Positions 9,581 to 16,538 of a stretch of 64,000 nt of DNA are shown here, piece after piece; position 1 is the first letter of the stretch; the number at the start of each line of letters is the position of its first letter. The notes below the pieces were generated by a model. That model saw only the letters and a list, made by a program, of their open reading frames with translations. It ran no database searches and was not told where the DNA came from. The DNA lies in NCBI RefSeq assembly GCF_016863095.1, contig NZ_BOOF01000004.1, positions 1-64,000 of the forward strand. The letters are read 5' to 3'. This DNA is from Microbispora siamensis (GTDB taxonomy: Bacteria; Actinomycetota; Actinomycetes; Streptosporangiales; Streptosporangiaceae). A program made the position numbers and the translations under genes.

Positions 9581-10825
9581 ATGTGGCAATCCAGGCCGGA
9601 TGCCGTGTCTCCGGCGCGGCGCGGGCACGAGCAGGCCGTGCTCGGCCTGCTGCGCGCGCACGGCCCGCTCAACCGGGGCGAGCTCAGCCGGCGGTGCGGC
9701 CTGTCGCGCACGACCCTGCACGACACGCTCAGCGGGCTGCTGGCGACGGGCGCGGTGATCAGCGCGATGCCCGACGAGGCGCCGCGCGGCCGGGGCCGGC
9801 CCGCCGAGAAGCTGGCCCTCAATCCCACGGTCGGCCAGGCCATCGGCATCGACTTCGCCCGCCGCGCGGTGCACGTCGCGGCCGTCGGCGTGACGTACGA
9901 GATCGTGGGCTCGGCGGGGGAGGCGCACGCGCCCGGCCTGCCGTGGGCCGACCGGGTGGCGCTCGCCGAACGGCTCGTCCGCAGGCTCGTCGGCGGCGGG
10001 TCGTGGCAGAGGGTGCTCAAAGGTGTGGGCGTGGGCGTCGTGGGGCCGGTGGCCGGGGCGCGGACCGGGACACTCTCCGGCGTCGGGGCCCTGCTCGGGG
10101 AGCGCTTCGGCGGGCCGGTGCTGCTGGACAACAACACCAGGCTCGCGGCGCTCGCCGAGTCGACGTGGGGCGCGGCCACCGGCGACCAGGACGCGCTCTA
10201 TCTGCGGCTCTCGTACGGCGTCGGCGGCGGGGTGGTGGCCGGAGGGGTGTTGCACCGCGGCGCCGACGGGGTGTCGGGGGAGATCGGGCACATTCCGGTG
10301 GACCCGGGGGGAAGGCCCTGCGAGTGCGGCGGCAGGGGGTGCCTGGAGACCGTCGCCTCGATCAGGGCGGTGCTCGACGCGTACCGCGCCAGGGGCGGGC
10401 GCGGCGACGACCTGCCCGCGCTGGCGGCCGCCGTGGAGGCGGGAGACCCGATCGCGCTGGGCCTGCTGCGCAACGTGGGCACCGAGATCGGCCGGGTGCT
10501 CGCCGCGCTGTCCAACGCGATCGGGCCGAGGGTGATCGTCATCGGCGGCGAACTGGCCGAGGTCGGCGCTCCGCTCCTTGGGCCCGTCCAGGAGGCCCTG
10601 GACGCGGGCGCGGTGCCGATCTCGCGTCACCGGCTGACCCTGCGCCGGGCGGCGCTCGGCGACGTCGCGGGCGCCCTCGGCGGCGTCGCCCTGGCGCTCG
10701 GGGAGTCACCGCTGCTGTCGCGCTACCCGGCCGCGGAGCCGGAGCCCGGCCCCGCCGATTCATCCGCCGGCAGGTACGGCGAGGCTGCGGCCCGGCCGCG
10801 CCTGGCCCTGACCCCGCTGTCCTGA
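9581..10825 (+). CDS. ROK-family transcriptional regulator
   Basis: 414 residues from the ATG at 9581. An N-terminal winged helix (HGPLNRGELSRRCGLSRTTLHDTLSGLLATGAV) precedes a sugar-kinase-like ROK domain with the zinc-binding CECGGRGCLETV and the glycine-rich GVGGGVVAGGVLHRGADG. Earlier in-frame starts (TTG 9563, ATG 9569) lie inside a 12-bp duplicated sequence, TTGTGCATG, and TTGACA lies at 9544, so a short leader or leaderless transcript is possible. ROK repressors normally respond to sugars. The neighbouring sugar-nucleotide gene may be a target, but this is inferred. Confidence 0.85.
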   Translation: MWQSRPDAVSPARRGHEQAVLGLLRAHGPLNRGELSRRCGLSRTTLHDTLSGLLATGAVISAMPDEAPRGRGRPAEKLALNPTVGQAIGIDFARRAVHVAAVGVTYEIVGSAGEAHAPGLPWADRVALAERLVRRLVGGGSWQRVLKGVGVGVVGPVAGARTGTLSGVGALLGERFGGPVLLDNNTRLAALAESTWGAATGDQDALYLRLSYGVGGGVVAGGVLHRGADGVSGEIGHIPVDPGGRPCECGGRGCLETVASIRAVLDAYRARGGRGDDLPALAAAVEAGDPIALGLLRNVGTEIGRVLAALSNAIGPRVIVIGGELAEVGAPLLGPVQEALDAGAVPISRHRLTLRRAALGDVAGALGGVALALGESPLLSRYPAAEPEPGPADSSAGRYGEAAARPRLALTPLS

Positions 10826-10831
10826 GAGTCC

Positions 10832-12031
10832 TCAGCCGAGTGTGACGGGCAGCGTCTTGATGCCGTTGATGAAGTTGGACCGCAGCCGCGTGGCCTCGCC
10901 GCTGCGCCGGATGCCGGGCAGGCGCTGGGCCAGCACCTCGAACAGCACCCGAAGCTCCAGCTTGGCCAGGTGGTTGCCGAGGCAGAAGTGCGCCCCGCCA
11001 CCGCCGAAGCCGATCTGCGGGTTGGGGTCGCGGCCGATGTCGAACTCGTCGGGCCGCTCGAAGACCTCCTCGTCCCGGTTGGCCGACGCGTAGAAGACCA
11101 CCACCTTGTCGCCCTCGGCGATCTTCTGGCCGCGGATCTCGGTGTCCGCCGTGGCCGTACGCCGGAACAGGTTGACCGGGGACACCCAGCGGACGATCTC
11201 GTCGGCGGCGGTCCTGGCGAGGGAGGGGCCGTCCACCAGGCGCTTCCACTGGTCCGGGTGCTCGAAGAGGGTCAGCATGCCTCCGGACGCCGCGTTCCTG
11301 GTGGTCTCGTTGCCCGCCACGATCAGCAGCAGGACGAACAGGTCGAACTCGTCCTCGGTCAGCGTCTGCCCGTCCTCGTCGGGCTGCAGGAGCCTGGTGA
11401 CGATGTCGTCGCGCGGGTCCTGCCTGCGGGCCGCGGCCAGCGTGTGGGCGTACGAGTAGACCTCGAAGGCGGCGGCCTGCCCCTCCTCCGGGCTGGTGGA
11501 GTAGTCGGGGTCGTCGCTGCCGATCATGCGGTTGGACCACTCGAAGATCTTGTCCCGGTCCTCGACCGGAGCGCCGAGCAGCTCGCAGATCACGTACAGC
11601 GGGAGCGGCGCGGCGATGTCCCGCACGAAGTCGACCTCGGGCTTGGCCTGGACCTCGTCCACCAGCGCGTGGCAGATGTCCCGGATGTGCTCCTCCAGCC
11701 GCCCGATCTGCCGGGGGGTGAAGCCGCGGTTGACCAGCGAGCGGCGCCGGGTGTGGTCGGGCGGGTCCTGGTTGAGCATCATCAGCCGCTGGAACTCGCG
11801 CTGCTCCTCGGGCATCTCGTCGAACAGCGCCAGTTTCCGGGCCGAGGAGAACAGGTCGGAGTGACGGGAGACGTGGACGACGTCCGCGTGCTTGGTGACC
11901 GCCCAGAACCCGGGCCAGTCGCCCTGTCCCTCGTGCCAGTAGACGGGCGCGTTGTCCCTGAGCCAGCGGAGCTGGTCGTGCGGCACCCCGCTGCGCGCGT
12001 AGCGGTCCTTGTCGACGAGGTTGATTTCCAT
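10832..12031 (-). CDS. Cytochrome P450, CYP125-like
   Basis: 399 residues. I-helix IVAGNETTRN, K-helix EIVRW, heme loop FGGGGAHFCLGNH. Several stretches resemble steroid C26-monooxygenases of the CYP125 group: VSRHSDLFSS, SNRMIGSDDPDY and the NFINGIKTLP ending. CYP125 enzymes oxidise the sterol side chain terminus. A KstR-like palindrome at 12130-12143, 99 bp upstream, fits this reading. No ferredoxin gene is adjacent; the nearest one is at 3484-3678. The start at 12031 is the only Met matching family length. Confidence 0.85.
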   Translation of the reverse strand: MEINLVDKDRYARSGVPHDQLRWLRDNAPVYWHEGQGDWPGFWAVTKHADVVHVSRHSDLFSSARKLALFDEMPEEQREFQRLMMLNQDPPDHTRRRSLVNRGFTPRQIGRLEEHIRDICHALVDEVQAKPEVDFVRDIAAPLPLYVICELLGAPVEDRDKIFEWSNRMIGSDDPDYSTSPEEGQAAAFEVYSYAHTLAAARRQDPRDDIVTRLLQPDEDGQTLTEDEFDLFVLLLIVAGNETTRNAASGGMLTLFEHPDQWKRLVDGPSLARTAADEIVRWVSPVNLFRRTATADTEIRGQKIAEGDKVVVFYASANRDEEVFERPDEFDIGRDPNPQIGFGGGGAHFCLGNHLAKLELRVLFEVLAQRLPGIRRSGEATRLRSNFINGIKTLPVTLG

Positions 12032-12129
12032 GCATCCACCTAATCGGGTTTGGCTGCCCTTGATAAGAGGGACGATCGCCCTGTCGGCGCCCGCCGATAG
12101 TGTGATCAAGCGCTTGTTCGTGCTGATTC

Positions 12130-12143
12130 TGAAACGTGTTCTA
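12130..12143. promoter_or_regulatory. KstR-like operator (TGAAACGTGTTCTA)
   Basis: An exact TNNAACNNGTTNNA match about 100 bp upstream of the CYP125-like P450 start. It is the best functional match among the sites in this window, because CYP125 genes are known KstR targets in mycobacteria. Confidence 0.6.
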
Positions 12144-12229
12144 TTACGTGGGTGACGGCCCGTCAAGCGACCCGGAGGTGACGGATCGCTGCCGCCGCCT
12201 TGTCGGTGGGCTCTGGTACGACTGGGCAC

Positions 12230-12574
12230 ATGGGTGTGAGCGTCGAGGAGTTCCTGGCCATGCTGGACCGGTTGCCCGAGGTCAGCCAGGGTGAGGGCGG
12301 CGACTGGGTCTCGTTCAAGGTGCGCGGCAAGGGTTTCGGCTACCTGTGGGAGCGCACCGAGACGGTGGGCCTCAAGGCGACGATCGAGGAGCAGATCGCG
12401 CTGGTGGCCGAGCGGCCCGAGGTGTTCGAGCCACAGTTCACCGCCGGGCGTTTCGGCTGGGTCGTGGTCCATCTGGAGAAGATCGACCCGGACGAGCTGT
12501 TCGAGCTGGTCACCGAGGCGTGGTGCCTCACCGCGCCGAAGTCCCTCGTCGAGGCGCACGAATCCCGCTCCTAG
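12230..12574 (+). CDS. MmcQ/YjbR-like (DUF) protein
   Basis: 114 residues with the YjbR-type double-wing fold pattern: FLAMLDRLPEVSQG, WVSFKVRGKGFGYLW, VGLKATIEEQIALVAERPEVFEP, GWVVVHLEKIDPDELFELVTEAWCLTAPKSL. Function of the family is unknown. Its TAG stop lies inside the 6-bp target duplication CCTAGC of the transposon that begins two bases later, so the insertion landed exactly at the end of this gene and left its product intact. Confidence 0.8.
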   Translation: MGVSVEEFLAMLDRLPEVSQGEGGDWVSFKVRGKGFGYLWERTETVGLKATIEEQIALVAERPEVFEPQFTAGRFGWVVVHLEKIDPDELFELVTEAWCLTAPKSLVEAHESRS

Positions 12575-12575
12575 C
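12570..12575. repeat. Left target-site duplication CCTAGC
   Basis: A 6-bp copy adjoining the left inverted repeat. It contains the TAG stop of the YjbR-like gene. Confidence 0.85.
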
Positions 12576-12601
12576 TGTATTGACCACAAGCGTTGTTGAC
12601 A
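12576..12601 (+). repeat. Left terminal inverted repeat of the transposon
   Basis: 26 bp starting TGTATTGACC and ending GTTGTTGACA. The central six bases differ from the right end at four positions. The 97 bp between it and the LysR stop codon hold no gene. Confidence 0.85.
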
Positions 12602-12698
12602 ACGGGCAGGCGACTCGATGCCTGTCGCAGGCTTGCATGCCGACTCGCTGCTGTGGGCCCGACCCCGCAGCCGGTGTTTGTATCGATGGTGACGGTGC

Positions 12699-13601
12699 TC
12701 AGGCGGTCGTGCTCTGCATGTGGGTCTCCGCTTGTGCGTGGTGGGCGACTGCGATCGCGCAAGCGGCGCGTACGAAGGCGGCGACGGCCGGTGAGCGGGC
12801 GTCCTGGGGCCACGCGATGGCCAGTGTGCAGTTCGGCAGGTCGCTGACCGGCCGGTAGGCGACCCCGGGGCGCGGGTTGCGTCGGGCGACCGAGGCGGGC
12901 GCGAAGAACACGATGCTGCCCGTTTCGACGAGGCTGAAGATCTCCGACAAGTTGGAGGCTGGTCTTGTTGCCCCGGGCGGGGGTGGCGCGGTTCGGCCGT
13001 CGTCGGCCGGCGCGCCGCTGGGGAGGTTCCGGCCGGCCAGGTCCGCCAGGCACAGCTGAGTACGGGCGGCCAGCGGGTCGGTGGCGGCCATGGCGACCAG
13101 GACTGGCTCGGTCAGCAGCGGCTCGCTGTCCAGCCCGCGGTCGTCGATGGGGCTGAGCACGAGTGCGACGTCGGCGAGGCCATCGCGCAGTGCCTGGGGT
13201 TGAGCGCCGAACCCTCCGAGGACCAGTTCAGCGGGCAGGGCTGCGGGGTCGGTGCTGTAGGCGTCCAGGATCTGCGGCAGCAGGCCGCCGTCGATGTCGG
13301 CCTTGAGTGCGATCCGCAGCCGGGGCGAGGCGCTGCCTGCATGCCGGGCCCGGTGGGCGGCGGCGGTGACCGCCTCCAGGGCGGTTCTGGCGTCGCGCAG
13401 CAGAACTTCTCCGGCGCCGGTGAGTTTCACCTGCCGGGTGGTCCGCTCGAACAGCGCCACGCCGAGCTGTCGTTCCAGATCCCGGATGGTTCGGGACAGA
13501 GGGGGCTGCGCCATGCCCAGCCGGTCGGCGGCTCGCCCGAAGTGCAGCTCCTCCGCGACCGCGACAAAGTAGCGGAGCTGTCGCACCTCCAGATCATTCA
13601 T
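12699..13601 (-). CDS. LysR-family regulator (transposon passenger)
   Basis: 300 residues. The N-terminal winged helix reads [46 protein letters not shown], a textbook LysR HTH; the rest is a periplasmic-binding-like effector domain. It is divergent from the NmrA-like gene with a 126-bp spacer, the usual LysR arrangement in which the regulator controls its neighbour and itself. Both genes lie inside the transposon ends. The effector is unknown; a redox-active or toxic small molecule would fit the partner enzyme. Confidence 0.85.
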   Translation of the reverse strand: MNDLEVRQLRYFVAVAEELHFGRAADRLGMAQPPLSRTIRDLERQLGVALFERTTRQVKLTGAGEVLLRDARTALEAVTAAAHRARHAGSASPRLRIALKADIDGGLLPQILDAYSTDPAALPAELVLGGFGAQPQALRDGLADVALVLSPIDDRGLDSEPLLTEPVLVAMAATDPLAARTQLCLADLAGRNLPSGAPADDGRTAPPPPGATRPASNLSEIFSLVETGSIVFFAPASVARRNPRPGVAYRPVSDLPNCTLAIAWPQDARSPAVAAFVRAACAIAVAHHAQAETHMQSTTA

Positions 13602-13727
13602 ACCTCCAGGGTATCAATAGCGACCAAGGTGGTCCTTCACCTGCGCCGTTGCGCCGGGTTCACTCGAAAGCGACCGCCCGGCGCGCCGCCGGGGGTTCGC
13701 CGTCGACCGCCACGCATGGAGCCACTC

Positions 13728-14603
13728 ATGATTGTTATTACTACGCCGACCGGTGACATTGGCCGACAGGTCCTGGACCGTGTCCTGAACAGCGGTGAGC
13801 CGGTCCGGGTGATCGCCCGCGACTCCTCCCGCCTCCCGGAGCACGTGCGCGCGCAGGCAGAGGTGGTGGAGGGCTCACACGCCGACGCTGACACGATCGC
13901 GAAGGCGCTGGAGGGCGCTGACCGCCTGTTCTGGCTCGTGCCCCCGGCCGGCTTCCGGGACGCCGGCCCTGCCGTGAGCTACTACCTGGACTTCACCCGG
14001 GCCGCCGCCCAGGAAGCCGCGAGCCGGGGCGTGCGGATGGTGCACGTCACCTCCCTGGGGCACGGGTACAACGGCGAGGCCGGACTCTTGTCGGCCGCGC
14101 TCGACATGGACGAGTTGATCGAGAGCACCAGCGTGCAGTACCGGGCGCTGGCGCTGCCGTTCTTCATGGAGAATGTCCTGCGCCAGGCTCAGCCGATCGC
14201 ACAGCAGGGTGTGTTCTCCATGGCGAACACCGCGGACCGGCCGTTGCTGACCGTCGCCACCCAGGACGTGGCCGCGGCGGCGGCAGCCCTTCTGCTGGAC
14301 ATCACCTGGAACGGTCAGGCCCGCGTTCCACTGGTCAGCCCCGACAGCCTGACGCCCGACGCCATGGCCGAGATCATCTCCGAAACCCTGGGCCGCACGG
14401 TGCGCTACCAGCAGGTGCCGCTCGCCGACTTCCAGGCCCGGATGGTGCAGCGCGGCGCGAGCCCTTCGCTGGCCCAGGACATGGCCGACATGGTCAACGC
14501 GCAGAACAACGGCATCTACGACGCCGAACCCCGCGACCCGGCCACGGCCACCGACTTCCGTCAGTGGTGCCAGAACGTCCTGAAGCCGGCCGTCCAGTCC
14601 TGA
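13728..14603 (+). CDS. NmrA-like NAD(P)-binding oxidoreductase (transposon passenger)
   Basis: 291 residues. Nucleotide-binding motif TTPTGDIGRQVLDRVL near the N-terminus, then PVRVIARDSSRLPEHV, DRLFWLVPP and VRMVHVTSLG, as in NmrA/atypical SDR proteins, some of which reduce quinones or act as redox sensors. The ATG at 13728 is chosen over 13716 because GGAG lies 6-7 bp upstream. It is divergent from the LysR gene and 188 bp upstream of the transposase. It probably provides the selectable trait of the transposon, but the substrate cannot be named. Confidence 0.8.
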   Translation: MIVITTPTGDIGRQVLDRVLNSGEPVRVIARDSSRLPEHVRAQAEVVEGSHADADTIAKALEGADRLFWLVPPAGFRDAGPAVSYYLDFTRAAAQEAASRGVRMVHVTSLGHGYNGEAGLLSAALDMDELIESTSVQYRALALPFFMENVLRQAQPIAQQGVFSMANTADRPLLTVATQDVAAAAAALLLDITWNGQARVPLVSPDSLTPDAMAEIISETLGRTVRYQQVPLADFQARMVQRGASPSLAQDMADMVNAQNNGIYDAEPRDPATATDFRQWCQNVLKPAVQS

Positions 14604-14791
14604 CCAGCACGCCGGTCGGCGCCCGGCACAGCCGCCTCATCCGGCACCCGAGGAACCGGCCCCGCACTCCGTCATCGGGCGATGCCGCCTATCGAAATGA
14701 TCAATAGGATCGCGTGTCGCAACCGCGATGTTCGCCAGAGCGTCCCGGTCGCGGCCTGCTCTCTAGATCCTCATACCACCCAGAGGTGCAG

Positions 14792-15775
14792 GTGTCCCAC
14801 CCCAATGCGCGGTTGACGGTCCACGGCAGGCGTCTCCTCGTTGAGCGTGTCCGCGGCGGTAGGCCCGTCGCCCATGTCGCTGATGAGATGGGTATTTCCC
14901 GCACCACCGCCCACAAGTGGGTCCGGCGCTGGCGAGCCGAGGGCGACGCAGGGTTGTATGACCGCTCCAGCCGTCCGCTGACCACACCGCACCGCACCCC
15001 CGCCGACATCGAGAGCCGCATCTGCGAGCTGCGGCGCGAGCGCAAGCTCGGCCCCGCACGCATAGGTCCGATCCTGGCCATGCCCGCCTCGACAGTCCAT
15101 CGCGTTCTGACCCGCCACCAGCTGAACCGGCTGCGATGGATGGACCGGCCCACCGGCCAGGTCATTCGCCGTTACGAACGCGAGCGTCCCGGCGAACTGG
15201 TCCACGTCGACATCAAGAAGCTCGGCAACATCCCCGACGGCGGAGGCCACCGGATCATGCCTCGCCAGCAGGCCGCCACCAACCGGCAGGCCACGACCGA
15301 CGCGCGCAAAGGCGGTAGTCCCGTGATCGGCTACAGCTTCGTCCACACAGCCGTCGATGATCACTCCCGGCTCGCCTACAGCGAGGTCCTGACCGACGAA
15401 CGCAAGGAGACTGCGGCCTCCTTCTGGGAGCGAGCGAACGCCTTCTTCTCCGCGCACGGCATCACCGTCGAGCGCGTCCTCACTGACAACGGCTCCTGCT
15501 ACCGATCCCGGCTGTTCGCCCAGACTCTCGACGCCACCGGGATCGTCCATAAGCGCACGCGACCATATCGCCCGCAGACGAATGGCAAGGTCGAGCGCCT
15601 GAATCGCACTCTGCTCGACGAGTGGGCGTACGTGCGCCCGTACTCCAGCAACGCCGAACGCACCAAGGCTCTGGCGGACTTCCTCCATACCTACAACTAC
15701 CACCGGTGCCACACCGCACTGGATGGCCGACCACCCATCAGTCGTGTCAACAACCCTGCGGGTCAATACACCTAG
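14792..15775 (+). CDS. IS481-family DDE transposase
   Basis: 327 residues from GTG 14792 (VSHPNARLTVHGR), preceded by AGAGG. An N-terminal helix-turn-helix (VAHVADEMGISRTTAHKWVRRW) and an rve integrase core are present, with catalytic acids in VHVDIKKLG, LTDNGSCY and NGKVERLNRTLLDEW (D, D, E). Length fits intact IS481 transposases. The last codon (acc) crosses the right transposon end and the TAG stop lies wholly in the flanking target duplication, so the stop is supplied by the target site. The enzyme should be functional. Confidence 0.9.
   Translation: MSHPNARLTVHGRRLLVERVRGGRPVAHVADEMGISRTTAHKWVRRWRAEGDAGLYDRSSRPLTTPHRTPADIESRICELRRERKLGPARIGPILAMPASTVHRVLTRHQLNRLRWMDRPTGQVIRRYERERPGELVHVDIKKLGNIPDGGGHRIMPRQQAATNRQATTDARKGGSPVIGYSFVHTAVDDHSRLAYSEVLTDERKETAASFWERANAFFSAHGITVERVLTDNGSCYRSRLFAQTLDATGIVHKRTRPYRPQTNGKVERLNRTLLDEWAYVRPYSSNAERTKALADFLHTYNYHRCHTALDGRPPISRVNNPAGQYT
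15745..15770 (-). repeat. Right terminal inverted repeat of the transposon
   Basis: Read inward from 15770 this is TGTATTGACC, six variable bases, then GTTGTTGACA. It overlaps the transposase C-terminus (residues VNNPAGQY). Confidence 0.85.
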
Positions 15776-15776
15776 C
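15771..15776. repeat. Right target-site duplication CCTAGC
   Basis: Identical to 12570-12575. Supplies the transposase TAG stop at 15773-15775. Confidence 0.85.
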
Positions 15777-15792
15777 GCGCGGCGGGGTGCGG

Positions 15793-16464
15793 TCACAGCG
15801 CGCGGCGCAGCCACTCCTCCACGCCCGCGATGTGGACGGTGGCCCACGCCTGGGCGATCTCCGGCCGGCGCCCCGCGATGGCCTCGTAGATGGCGGTGTG
15901 CTGCGCCCGCGTCGTCTCGGCCGCGCCCTCCTGGGTGAGGCCGCGCCAGATGCGGGCCCGCGCGGTGGGGCCGGAGATGCTCTCGATCAGCGAGCTGAGC
16001 ACGGGGTTGCCGGAGCCCAGGGCGATCCGCTGGTGGAATCGCAGGTCGTTGGCGACGAAGTCCTCCGTGCTCGGCTTCTCCGGGAACGCGTCCAGGATGT
16101 CGCGCAGTTCGGCGACGTCCTCGTCGGTCATCCGGGTCGCCGCCATGGCGGTGGCCGCGGGTTCGAGGATGCGCCGCACCTCGAAGAACTGCAGGACCGT
16201 GTCGTCCTGGTGGAAGTCGACCACGAACGACAGGGCGTCCAGCAGCAGGCGTGGATCCAGGCTGGTGACGTAGGTGCCGTCGCCCTGCCGCACGTCGAGC
16301 ACGTTGATCAGGGCGAGCGCGCGGACGGCCTCCCGCAGCGAGTTGCGGGACAGCCCCAGCCGCTCGGCCAGGTCGGCCTCCCGGGGCAGCCGGTCGCCCG
16401 GACCCAGCTCGCCCGACAGGATCATGTCCTTGATACTGCTGATCGCCGCGTCGGTGACCGCCAC
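15793..16464 (-). CDS. FadR/GntR-family regulator (FCD domain)
   Basis: 223 residues from GTG 16464, with a GGGAGA ribosome site upstream. The N-terminal wHTH reads MILSGELGPGDRLPREADLAERLGLSRNSLREAVRAL with the wing VRQGDGTYVTS. An all-helical FCD domain follows, with DLRFHQRIALGSGNP and HTAIYEAIAGR, carrying the aspartate and histidines that usually bind a metal. Such regulators respond to carboxylates or sugar acids. The target is not evident. The gene ends 17 bp from the transposon target duplication. Confidence 0.85.
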   Translation of the reverse strand: MAVTDAAISSIKDMILSGELGPGDRLPREADLAERLGLSRNSLREAVRALALINVLDVRQGDGTYVTSLDPRLLLDALSFVVDFHQDDTVLQFFEVRRILEPAATAMAATRMTDEDVAELRDILDAFPEKPSTEDFVANDLRFHQRIALGSGNPVLSSLIESISGPTARARIWRGLTQEGAAETTRAQHTAIYEAIAGRRPEIAQAWATVHIAGVEEWLRRAL

Positions 16465-16538
16465 GCCCCGTCTCCCTGCCGCGCGCCTTCGTCCGGGGGC
16501 CGCCCAGAGGCGTCCCCGGGGAATTGTACGGCCGGGCC

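Larger units (their letters stand above)
12576..15770. mobile_element. 3.2-kb IS481-type transposon with passenger genes
   Basis: Ends TGTATTGACC...GTTGTTGACA (12576-12601) and the inverse at 15745-15770 match at 22 of 26 bases. Both outer flanks read CCTAGC (12570-12575 and 15771-15776), a 6-bp target duplication, which shows the segment moved as one unit. It carries a LysR regulator, an NmrA-like oxidoreductase and, next to the right end, an IS481-type DDE transposase. IS481 elements are normally about 1-1.3 kb, so about 2.1 kb of cargo is added. No second internal copy of the left end was found before the transposase. Confidence 0.85.

Noticed and set aside
14690..14790. An internal left end of a smaller IS481 element
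   Set aside because: No TGT...TTGACC...GTTGTTGACA sequence was found before the transposase. The only matching left end is at 12576, with matching target duplications.
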